Source: an uncultured Clostridium sp. | GTDB lineage: Bacteria > Bacillota > Clostridia > TANB77 > CAG-508 | Direction: 5' to 3' | DNA: 64,000 bases | Assembly (NCBI GenBank): GCA_948471055.1 | Contig: CAOKQZ010000007.1 | Span: 1-64,000 of the forward strand | Shown here: positions 1-9,200 of the stretch, piece by piece | Numbering within the stretch: the first letter of the stretch is position 1 | Layout of the letters: each line of letters begins with the position of its first letter | The notes under the pieces: model-generated | What the model was told of the DNA's origin: nothing | The model's input: only the letters and a program-made list of their open reading frames with translations | Databases searched by the model: none | Made by a program: the position numbers and the translations under genes

Positions 1-44
1 CGGGATTTCCACCCATTAGATTACTTACCCTTTGCTGGGCGCAC
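1..44 (-). mobile_element. 5' end of a group II intron (partial, runs off the left edge)
   Basis: Reading leftwards from position 44 the sequence begins GTGCGCCCAGCAAAGGG, which matches the conserved GUGYG 5' start of bacterial group II introns and the bases that usually follow it. The rest of the ribozyme and any intron-encoded reverse transcriptase would lie beyond base 1. The insertion point is 10 bases after the stop codon of the resolvase-like gene at 54-470, so no visible gene is broken. Only 44 bases are visible, so the call rests on the start consensus and is not certain. Confidence 0.6.
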
Positions 45-53
45 AATTACTAT

Positions 54-470
54 TTATCTTTCAACATCTCTTAATTTATTTTTTGCTTTAATATGGCGTT
101 CTTCATCTACACATATTGTTGTAACATTCAAATCTTGAATTTGATCTGTTAAGTCTATTGCTTTTTGCATATCATAACTTAACTTATAGATTTGACCAAC
201 ATCAGTAACTACTAAATGTGAAAACTCTCCACTCTCAAATCTCTTTAACATACTATTAAATACTGCTCTTTCTTCTAAAAAAGAACCTATTTCTATAAAG
301 ACTTCGTAATTATGAGTTTGTAACACATCTTCACAATATTTTATTAGTCTGTTTTTCTTTTCTTCAATTCTATTAGAATCATTGATACTATAATGCACGA
401 AAATAGCACATTTTTCAACTTCTCCAAAATCTAACTTTGCTTTTTCTCTAGCCTTTAGTATATCATTCAT
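54..470 (-). CDS. Resolvase-like N-terminal domain protein with degenerate active site
   Basis: A 138-residue protein whose fold pattern resembles the catalytic domain of serine recombinases: an AIFVHYS beginning where YVRVS is usual, an IEEKKNRLIKYCE helix, and a VVTDVGQIY segment where active enzymes have VKDLSRLxR. The likely nucleophile serine is present, but the SRxxR arginines are replaced and the large C-terminal DNA-binding part is absent. It may be a regulatory or inactive relative rather than a working recombinase. It overlaps the upstream gene by four bases, so the two are co-translated. The family assignment is inference from pattern only. Confidence 0.5.
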   Translation of the reverse strand: MNDILKAREKAKLDFGEVEKCAIFVHYSINDSNRIEEKKNRLIKYCEDVLQTHNYEVFIEIGSFLEERAVFNSMLKRFESGEFSHLVVTDVGQIYKLSYDMQKAIDLTDQIQDLNVTTICVDEERHIKAKNKLRDVER

Positions 471-685
471 ACTTTCATCTCACTTTCTTCACTAGCGATT
501 AGTTTTAATTCATTAAACAAGTCTGATAATGATAAAATCACATTCCTATTTTCAATCATAAATGATAAGAAAACATTTTTCTTTTCTTCGGTATCTAATC
601 TTTCCATTACTAATGCAATTATATCTGCTTTATAATTTTGTTTATCTAGTTCTTTTAATATAGAATTTTCCAAATTAGATAGCAT
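467..685 (-). CDS. Small helical protein of unknown function
   Basis: A 72-residue, charged, predicted helical protein with no motif I recognise. Its stop overlaps the start of the resolvase-like gene at 470, and it lies 71 bases downstream of the MobC gene, so it belongs to the ICE mobilisation operon. The short overlap suggests translational coupling. No signal peptide or membrane segment is visible. Confidence 0.55.
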   Translation of the reverse strand: MLSNLENSILKELDKQNYKADIIALVMERLDTEEKKNVFLSFMIENRNVILSLSDLFNELKLIASEESEMKV

Positions 686-755
686 AATTTTATCATCTCC
701 TATCAGAAATAATTATATCATCAAAGCATAAAATAATCTATAACCCCAACCAAAA

Positions 756-1085
756 TTATTCTTTTTCTTTTGGAAGCAAATACTCTTTTTTTATATCTAT
801 GATAAGTTGACTAACTCTCTCTGCATTTTTTTTATATTCTAGTTCATCAACAAAGCCAAGTGCATTTGCTCTCCTTGCTATTTGATTCATATTATTACTT
901 AACATTCTAATTTGTTTTATTGCTTCGTAAAATTCTTCTGGTGGTTTTTCTCTTGGTTCAAAATTATTTGCAAGTTCTCTTATCAATTCAGAAACCGAAA
1001 GTCCAACTTTTTCTGCTCTACCTCGTAGGTTATAATACTCATCATAAGTCATCCAAAAAGTTATCTGTTTTTCTCTAACTCGCAT
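756..1085 (-). CDS. mobC: MobC-like relaxosome accessory protein
   Basis: A 109-residue protein with a ribbon-helix-helix-like start (VREKQITFWMTYDEY) followed by the typical MobC stretch with LSNNMNQIARRAN. Proteins of this family bind oriT DNA beside the nick site and help the relaxase open the strands. The gene is preceded by a good ribosome site (GGAGGTAAAAA before ATG) and a small membrane-protein gene. The relaxase partner is not visible and is expected to the left of the window. It is distinct from the second MobC at 26347-26670, which belongs to the nested element. Confidence 0.85.
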   Translation of the reverse strand: MRVREKQITFWMTYDEYYNLRGRAEKVGLSVSELIRELANNFEPREKPPEEFYEAIKQIRMLSNNMNQIARRANALGFVDELEYKKNAERVSQLIIDIKKEYLLPKEKE

Positions 1086-1095
1086 TTTTTACCTC

Positions 1096-1209
1096 CTATC
1101 CTTTTTGAATTTCTTTTTTCATCTCTTTAATTGTATGGTATTGAAAAAAATTTGCAATTATAAGACCACCTACAATTAAACCTAGCATAAAAAATAATAC
1201 TTCATTCAT
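1096..1209 (-). CDS. 37-residue single-pass membrane protein (DUF3789-like)
   Basis: The frame starts at ATG 1209 and encodes MNEVLFFMLGLIVGGLII followed by a basic tail ending KKEIQKG. One hydrophobic segment spans about residues 4-18. Such tiny membrane proteins next to mobC are common in Tn1549-like elements and are often labelled DUF3789; that label is from memory of the pattern. The stop lies ten bases before the mobC start, so the two are in one operon. Confidence 0.55.
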   Translation of the reverse strand: MNEVLFFMLGLIVGGLIIANFFQYHTIKEMKKEIQKG

Positions 1210-1246
1210 CTTCAGTTTACTCCTTTCTTTTCTATTTGTGGGGATT

Positions 1247-1287
1247 GGGGATTACCCCATATACGAATTTTGTGTGTACACAAATTC
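1247..1287. other. Paired inverted repeats upstream of the mob operon (oriT or operator candidate)
   Basis: Two adjacent dyads sit in the only non-coding gap upstream of the ICE mobC operon: GGGG-ATTA-CCCC at 1247-1258, and a near-perfect palindrome at 1265-1287 whose centre is TGTGTACACA (1273-1282). Position beside mobC and stacked inverted repeats are typical of an origin of transfer. The same TGTGTACACA palindrome occurs at 15957-15966 before another ICE operon, which would fit a regulator or partition-protein site better. The two readings cannot be separated from sequence alone. Confidence 0.4.
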
Positions 1288-1310
1288 AGTGCTTGCTAGA
1301 CATTAAAGTC

Positions 1311-1871
1311 CTATTCATCATAGGTACATTCCCCACAAATAGGACAATAGTATTCGCAAGAATTACATTCTTTTAAGTCGTCAAAATCATCTTCAACTTC
1401 ATTATTTTCTTCATCATATTCTTCGCTTAAAAGTCTTTGTCCCTCTTTCAAAAATTCCTTATCATCATCTGCAATTTTATCTGCTTCAAGACAATAATGT
1501 TCATCTGGATCTAATTCTTCAATATCATTATCTAATATAAAATCGTTAATTAAATCCATTGCTTCTTCTTCACTTTTTGCATTTATTTTTATCTTTTTAG
1601 ATAACACTTTTTGAACTGTAACCTCATAAACTTTACAACCTTTATATCCTAAAAATCCTGTTTCTTTTAATAACTCTGTAAAGTTAATATTTAACAATTC
1701 ACAAACTGAAATAAGTGTTACAAGATTTGGAATTTGCCTTTCTCCAGATTCAATTTTTGATAATTCTGCATTACTTATATTGATAATCTTTGCAAGTTTT
1801 CTTTGAGAAAGTCCTTTACTTTCTCTTATATCTTTAATAATTTTTCCTAATTTTTTATAATCATTTTTCAT
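1311..1871 (-). CDS. XRE-type regulator with DpnD/PcfM-like middle and cysteine-rich tail
   Basis: The start is placed at ATG 1871 because AGGAGAG lies just upstream and this avoids overlap with the Toprim gene. The 186-residue product has a Cro/CI helix-turn-helix in its first 60 residues (LSQRKLAKIINISNAELSKIESGERQ), then a segment like the DpnD/PcfM family (YEVTVQKVLSKKIKINAKSEEEAMD), an acidic stretch, and a C-terminal CNSCEYYCPICGEC cluster that could bind zinc. It follows the Toprim gene by five bases. The fusion of regulator, PcfM-like and zinc-cluster parts suggests a DNA-binding control protein of the ICE; its target is unknown. Confidence 0.75.
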   Translation of the reverse strand: MKNDYKKLGKIIKDIRESKGLSQRKLAKIINISNAELSKIESGERQIPNLVTLISVCELLNINFTELLKETGFLGYKGCKVYEVTVQKVLSKKIKINAKSEEEAMDLINDFILDNDIEELDPDEHYCLEADKIADDDKEFLKEGQRLLSEEYDEENNEVEDDFDDLKECNSCEYYCPICGECTYDE

Positions 1872-1876
1872 AAATT

Positions 1877-2836
1877 TTATCTCTCCTTTTCGTATCTTTT
1901 TTTGTAATTTATTCCAACTTTTGAACATAAAAAATCATTGACATCCTTTCCAATTTTAGGTGGATCATCAATGACTTCGTATTGTTTTGGCATAACTGTC
2001 TTTAATGCCATAGTTGCTAATCTTCCTGCACTATCATTATCAAAATGCAATATAACTTTTTTAATTCCTGGATTTTGATTAAGATAATAATTAAGTGCAA
2101 GTGGGATTCTACTTTCATCAATTTTAGCAGCAGGTTGATATACTCCTGCAAGTGATAAAAGGTTTTCATTATACCATTCCTTATCTTCCATTTTTAATAG
2201 TGTTGCATAAGATAAAAGGTCAATAGCACTCTCAAATAAATGAACTGTATCATTAGATTCTAATGCTTCTAATTTAAAAGAAAATGCTTTATGACTTCCA
2301 TAAGCGTCTTGCATATATCTGCTTGAATTAGTTGCTCTAACTCCTGCATATCGTGGTGTTTTGTTCTTATCATAGCCGACAAAAACTACATTATGATTAG
2401 GATATTGCTCGTAGATTAAATCATTATCTATGCACTCACTTACTATATCTTTATCAATTCCTCTGCTTGATAAATAATCTATTACTTTATCATTACTTAT
2501 ACATCTATTCGGAAGAATAAGCCTTATATTTTTTACTTTTTCTTTTTGCTTATATTGTATTGGTGGTGCAACTTTGGAATATCCTAATAATGTTTCTACT
2601 GCTTGAATAAAAGTATAATCTCTAACTTTTACTAAATATTCTAAAGCACTTTTACCACCAACTCCTTGCGAAAACCAATACCACATACCATTTGATATTT
2701 TCAAACTATCGTGAGTTCTAGTCATATAAGTATCTCTACTAAAATGCACCAATTCATCTGGTTCATAATTTTTTAAATAAGTTAGTAGATCCATTTGCTT
2801 AACTCTATTTATTACATCTGGTGGATAATACGCCAT
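1877..2836 (-). CDS. DUF3991/Toprim domain protein (primase-like)
   Basis: A 319-residue protein starting MAYYPPDVINRVKQMDLLTYL. The first 130 residues match DUF3991-type zinc-less primase N-termini, including the WYWFSQGVGG motif. A Toprim domain follows, with the glutamate in LFESAIDLLSY and the acidic HFDNDSAGR motif that binds magnesium. Such proteins are thought to prime or assist the complementary strand after conjugative transfer. It lies in the ICE operon between the DpnD/PcfM gene and the XRE regulator, with intergenic gaps under 12 bases. Its upstream junction is duplicated at 11131-11158. Confidence 0.85.
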   Translation of the reverse strand: MAYYPPDVINRVKQMDLLTYLKNYEPDELVHFSRDTYMTRTHDSLKISNGMWYWFSQGVGGKSALEYLVKVRDYTFIQAVETLLGYSKVAPPIQYKQKEKVKNIRLILPNRCISNDKVIDYLSSRGIDKDIVSECIDNDLIYEQYPNHNVVFVGYDKNKTPRYAGVRATNSSRYMQDAYGSHKAFSFKLEALESNDTVHLFESAIDLLSYATLLKMEDKEWYNENLLSLAGVYQPAAKIDESRIPLALNYYLNQNPGIKKVILHFDNDSAGRLATMALKTVMPKQYEVIDDPPKIGKDVNDFLCSKVGINYKKRYEKER

Positions 2837-2859
2837 AATATATTACCTACCTTTCCATA
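2832..2859. repeat. 28-bp gene-junction repeat, copy 1
   Basis: This 28-bp segment is identical to 11131-11158. In both places it contains the end of a DpnD/PcfM-like gene (codons for Met-Glu-Arg-stop), the ribosome site, and the ATGGC start of the next gene. It points to module duplication or recombination between two gene pairs of the ICE. Confidence 0.85.
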
Positions 2860-3224
2860 GATTTAGTAACAATTTTTTCTCCTTTTGGCTCTAAAAACTT
2901 AATATTTTCTAAACTGTAAGTTTCTATTGCCTCAAAAAAATCATCCATATTTTTGCATTTGTACGATTTTTCAAAACCTTTACCATCTCCAATAGATATT
3001 GATTCATTTTCTTTATTGTATTCAATATTCATTTTAATACTATTAGCGAGTTCTCTACTTGGATATGCTTTATAATCAGTTTTTTCTAAATCATTGTAGT
3101 CTAAAACAATATCTTCATTATGATATTTATCTGCGACATTTAAAACTGCTTCGTTATAGTCTTTGGCTTCAGTTTCTACAACTCTGCTTAAAGTTTCAAC
3201 AACTTCTACATTAAATTTTCTCAT
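2847..3224 (-). CDS. DpnD/PcfM family protein
   Basis: A 125-residue protein starting MRKFNVEVVETLSRVVETEAKDYNEAV, the characteristic beta-strand pattern of the DpnD/PcfM family found in conjugative elements. Their biochemical role is not established. The gene has an AAAGGAG ribosome site and follows the giant helicase gene after a 62-base gap that holds a hairpin. It ends in Met-Glu-Arg-stop, shared with the shorter relative at 11146-11340. Confidence 0.75.
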   Translation of the reverse strand: MRKFNVEVVETLSRVVETEAKDYNEAVLNVADKYHNEDIVLDYNDLEKTDYKAYPSRELANSIKMNIEYNKENESISIGDGKGFEKSYKCKNMDDFFEAIETYSLENIKFLEPKGEKIVTKSMER

Positions 3225-3248
3225 AGTAATCTCCTTTCAAAATAGTTA

Positions 3249-3283
3249 AAAGAGTGATAATAGAAATTCTAAAATCACTCTTT
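3249..3283 (-). terminator. Hairpin after the methylase/helicase gene
   Basis: A perfect 10-bp stem (AAAGAGTGAT with ATCACTCTTT) and 15-base loop lie directly after the stop of the 2494-residue gene. The T-tract on the minus side is weak, so it may be an attenuator or mRNA-stabilising structure rather than a full terminator. Confidence 0.5.
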
Positions 3284-3286
3284 ATT

Positions 3287-6200
3287 TTATCTTTCATAAT
3301 CTTTTTTACTGATTTGATTATCAGCAATATCTTCGCCACTATCTGAAATAATTTCATTATCCTTTTCATTAAGATTTAATTGAATATTTAATTCATCTAA
3401 TCTTTTGGATTTTGTTTTTAGTTCTTCCTCTTGTGGGAATGGTCTATTTATTTCTTGTTTAGCAGTTTCATATTGATTTTTTGTATCTACTAATTGATTT
3501 TTAGCAGATTCTAACTTGTTTTCTATATTACCTAGTACATTATCTATACGAGTAATATTTCCGTGAATATCACTACCTAAATCTACTTTATAAGATAATT
3601 TATTCTTCATATCTAAATGAAAAGAACGGTCAAAAGAATCAAAAGATAATATCATTTTAAAGCCTTTATACTCTCCTATTTCAACAGGATCGGTATTAGT
3701 TAATGATTTACAGGCTTCAATAATCTTTTGCCCTGCGTCTGCTTTTTCAATATAATTTGTTCCATTTATAATCATACCTTGAAATTCTTGTGAAGTAGTA
3801 TTTGCTTTTAAATGTTCAATATCTTCTTCAATATTGGTTATTCTTGTTTCAATTCTTTTTATTTCATTCGGATAATATTTTATAACTTTATCTTCTAATT
3901 CATATATCTGACTTAAATGAGTTTGTTTTAATAATTTTAATTTTGCTACTTGTGTATCTAACTCTGTTTTTTCAATTATAAGTGGATTACCTGCTGCAAG
4001 TGCTTTAATCTCTGCATAAGATAATGCAGTTTCATCTATATCTTCTGCGAATCTTACAGGTGTTTTTGAAGTCATAATTTGTGAAATAAATCTCTGTTTA
4101 TTTTCAACTAACTGATATAAATAAGCGTCAAAAGTTCCCTCTGTAACATACCTATAAATATCTACTTCTGGATTTTGATTTCCTTGTCTAATTATTCTTC
4201 CACTTCTTTGAGTTAAATCACTTGGTCGCCAAGGACAGTCTAAATCGTGTAATGCTATTAACTTATCTTGACAGTTTGTACCTGCTCCCATCTTTTGTGT
4301 TGAACCCATTAAAACTCTAACTTGTCCTTTTCTAACCTTATTAAATAACTCTTGTTTTCTTAAATCAGTATTGGCTTCGTGAATAAATGCTATCTCATTT
4401 TCTGGTATTCCTAAACTAATTAACTTTTGTTTTAAGTCATCATATATATTAAATTTTCCATCATTATGTGGTGTAGATAAATCACAAAATACTAATTGTG
4501 ATAACTTCTTTTCAGATGTTTTATTCCATATATCATAGATATTATTAGCACAAGTTGCTACTTTACTTTTTTCAAAATCTTCTAATAATTCATTGGCTAA
4601 TCTTTGGTCTAAAGCAAGTTTTCTACCATCATTAGTTATTTTAAGCATATTATCTTCACTAGAATCTACCATTTTATTTCGTACTCTTTCAGCACGATCT
4701 GCAAGTTCTTTTACTAGGTCTTTTTGTATATCACTAGGTTCAATAACTACATTGTGATAATTGGCTTTTGGAACAGGAAGTTGTAACATTTCTGCAGTTT
4801 GAATATCGGCAACTTCTTTAAACATAGCCATAAGTTCTGGAAGATTATAGAACTTTGCAAATCTTGTTTTTGCTCTATAACCTGTTCCCTCTGGACTTAA
4901 TTCTATTGCAGTAACTGTTTCTCCAAAAGTAGAAGCCCAAGCGTCAAAATGTTGTAGATTTCTTTTTTCCAATTCGTGATATTGTAAATATCTTTGCATA
5001 GTATATAACTCTACCATTGAATTACTGATAGGCGTTCCTGTTGCAAAGACTACACCTTTTCCACCTGTTATCTCATCTAAATATCTACATTTCATATATA
5101 AATCTGAACTCTTTTGTGCTTCAGTTTGTGCTATTCCACCTACATTTCTCATTTTTGTATAAAGAAAAAGATTCTTATAATAATGTGCTTCATCAACAAA
5201 AATTCTATCTACTCCAAGTTCTTCAAAAGTAATTACATCATCTTTTCTTGAAGTATCATTTAGTTTTTCTAATTTATTTTGTAAAGACTTTTTTGTTTTT
5301 TCTAATTGTTTTATAGAAAATCTTTCTGCATTATTATTCTTTAAATCTTGAATACCAAAGGTTATTTCATCAATTTCTCTTTGAATTAGAATCCTCTGTC
5401 TTTCTGCAGACATTGGTATCTTTTCAAATTGCGAATGACTAATAATTACTGCGTCATAATCTCCTGTTGCTATACGAGAACAAAACTTTTTACGATTAGC
5501 AGTTTCAAAATCTTTCTTTGTAGTTACTAGAATATTTGCACTAGGATATAGTTGTAAAAACTCTTGCCCAAACTGTTCTACTATATGATTTGGTACTACG
5601 AACAAAGACTTATTACATAATCCAAGTCTTTTACTTTCCATTGCTGCAGCAACCATTTCAAAAGTTTTACCTGCTCCTACTTCGTGAGCAAGTAAGGTAT
5701 TTCCTCCATAAAGTATTCTTGCAATAGCATTTATCTGATGAGTTCTTAAAGATATTTCTGGATTCATTCCATCAAAAACTATATGAGAACCATCATATTC
5801 ACGAGGTCTAATTGAATTAAACTTTTCATTATAAAGTTTAGTTAATCTCTCTCGCCTTTCTGGATCTTTCCATATCCATTCATCAAAAGCAAGTTTTATT
5901 TGTTCTTGCTTTGCTTGTGCAATAGCAGTTTCTTTTTTGTTTAGTTCTGCTATCTTTTTACCATTCTCATCTTCGTGATAATCATATATTCTAACATCTT
6001 TTAAATTAAGGGTATCTTCTATAATCTTATAGGCATTTGCTCTACCTGTTCCATAAGTATTATGAACTTTTACATTTCCTCTATCATAGTTTTTACCCTC
6101 AATATTCCATTCTGATGTTGCTTCTACATAGTGTACATTTATATTTCTACTTACTTGCCAAGATGGATTTAATAAGTATTCTATAAATACTTTTATATCT

Positions 6201-9200
6201 TCACTAGGTATCCAAGTAGAACCAAGTCTAACACTAATTTCACTAGCACTTAACTCTTTTGGTTGCACTTCTTTTAAATACTTAACATTAACTTCAAAAC
6301 GAGAATCGTTCTTCGCAAATTCTTCGGCAATTCTTAATTTTTCTCTAACATTTCCAGAAAGATATTCATCTGCAGTAACCCAATGATTCGGTTCTCCATA
6401 TTCTGGAACATTAAATATTTCTCCCTCTAAATCCGATAACATTTTATCCATATCTAAATTGCAAAGACTTTGCATATAATTTATATCTACACTTGCTTTC
6501 TCTGCTATTGATACAATTAAGGCTTCATTAGCAGTTTCTACTGCTTGAATTTCTCTTTTAGGTCTAATAGTTCTTTTAGTAAACATATCTGCTTTTCGTG
6601 CAAGATTTCCATTTTCATCTAATATTTCTAATGAACATAGTAAGTAATAACTTGAATCATTTGAGAAAGCAATGTTATTTCCTCTACTATTTATTAACCC
6701 ATATTTCTTGCTAAAAGTATCATATAAGCGATTTAATTTACTTTGTTGTAATTTTATATCTTCTTCTGGGAAATCCTCTGTTTGATACTCTATTAAAGTC
6801 CTAACACAGTCCCTAATTTCAATTAAACCTTTTACTCTATTTTCAGTAGTCATTGCTAATTCTTGTGGGTACATTCTGCTATTTTCTCTAAAATAGATTT
6901 GTCCATCAACAAGAGTATAAGAGAAGTTTTTAACATTATAATCTGCAGGAATAGATAAATCTTCTTCCTCCATATCATCTATTTCATATTCTTTTACTTC
7001 GGCGTGTATATTTGTAATTGCATTGTTTAGTTTATTTTCTAAACTATCATCATCTACTGCAATACAAGCACTATCGTACCCAAATCTTGTAGAAATCATT
7101 TCCATATTTCCCATAATCATATCTGGATTATCTACAAAATATTTATTCATTTTGATACCATCTTCATTTGTATCAAGATATACCCAATCTGGTTCTATAT
7201 CAGTTATTGAATCTCTTTTTTGTAAAAAGATAATATCTGATGTTACTTCAGTTCCTGCATTTGCTTTAAAAGTATTATTTGGAAGTCTTATTGCACCTAA
7301 TAAATCGGCTCGTTGTGCAATATATCTTCTTACACTTGGATTTTCTTTATCTAGTGTACCTTTTGAAGTGATAAATGCTACTACTCCACCTGGTCTAACT
7401 TTATCAAGAGATTTTGCAAAAAAGTAATCGTGGATCAAAAACTTATTTTTATCATATTTCTTATCTAAAACTTTGAAATCGCCAAAAGGAACATTTCCAA
7501 CTGCGACATCAAAAAAAAAGTTTGGAAGTGGTGTACTTTCAAACCCTTGTACTGCTATTGAAGATTTTTGATAGAGTTGTCTTGCGATTCTACCACTAAT
7601 TGAATCTAACTCTACTCCGTATAATTTACAATCATTTAGTGAATCTGGTAGCATACCGATAAAATTACCTGTACCACAACTAGGTTCTAATATATTACCT
7701 GTCTTTAATCCCATATTTTCTAGTGCCTTATACATAGACTTTATAACAACAGGTGGTGTGTAAAATGCAGTTAAAGTAGATTCTCTTGCTTGACTATATT
7801 CTGTTTCATCTAATAAATTCTTTAAAATATAATATTCATTACTCCAAGAACTATCTTTATCATCAAATGCTTGAGGTAGTCCACCCCAACCTACATATTT
7901 TGATAAAATTTCCTGTTCTTCTGGAGTAGCAAATCTATTTTCTTCTTCGCATTGCTTTAATACTTTAATTGCAGCAACATTATTATTAAATTTTTCTCTA
8001 GGACTACCGACTCCTAAATCATTATTTGTAATTCTAAACTGACTACGATCAGAAGTAGGGACATCTGGATGAATATCAAAAGTAGTAACTTTACTAACCT
8101 TTTTCTTTTCAAAAGCAGGTATAATATCTTCTACTGCTTCTGGTTCATCATTTTCTTTTTCAGTTGGTATTTCTATTGCTCGTTCGTTATTTTCATTTGA
8201 AAGTGATACATCTTCATTAAATTCTCTTTTTATAGATTTTATATAATCTTTAGCATATATTTCATCTTTTGTTACTACTGCGAACACACTATTAGATAAA
8301 TCTCTTTCAAAATCATATACACTTAAATCACGAACAGTAACATAGGCTTTTTCAAAGTCAGTATTTATAAATGCTTCCTTAAACTTAATAAGGTCGGCTT
8401 CTGAAAATATTTCTTGTGTAACCCAATATAAATTATTATCAATTACATCATACTCTTTCCATCTCATATTGTGTGGAATATTTTTTTCAAATTCCATTCC
8501 ACTAAATGTTTTTTCTTCTTTTGGTTCAATAATAACTTTCTTTTGTAAATGGTCATTTGATGGATTTTCTTTTACTTTCCTATCAAATTCTTCTCTACTC
8601 ATTTCCCTATTAAATAGTGGATACCTAAAATCATATAAGACAACTGACATTTCACTAAAACTTAATATTTCATATTCATCAGCACCAATATATACTTTAT
8701 CTCCTAAATGATATTCATATTCAATTTCTTCTGTATCATTTATAGTTGATAATTCCTCTGCTTTTAATTTAAGTTCTCGCTCTTGTTCTTTTTCTTCTAA
8801 CCAATTAGGATATTCTTCTTTTTCTTTTGAATTTAAGTATCTATCTTCTTTAATTAGTTCTTTGATTCTTTTTGCAATATAACTCCAATTAAATAATTGT
8901 TCTTTTGCACTTGCACCAAAATATCCTCTATTAAAGGTTATACCTTTTGGGCTACAACTATATCCAATACCAGATCCATTTACAGTATGGCTACTGCCTT
9001 GATAAGTAGTACCATAAATTCCTTTAAGATAGTTTATATTATCTGTACTAGATAGATTAGTAGTAAATTGTTCAAATATACTATATTTTCCCTCTTTACT
9101 ATTAAATCCACTTTGTAAAAACTCATCTACAAAGGCTTGTGTAAATTCCAAATTAGATGTAGATGTTGTTTCCATCTCATCTAATAAAGTTAATTGTTCA

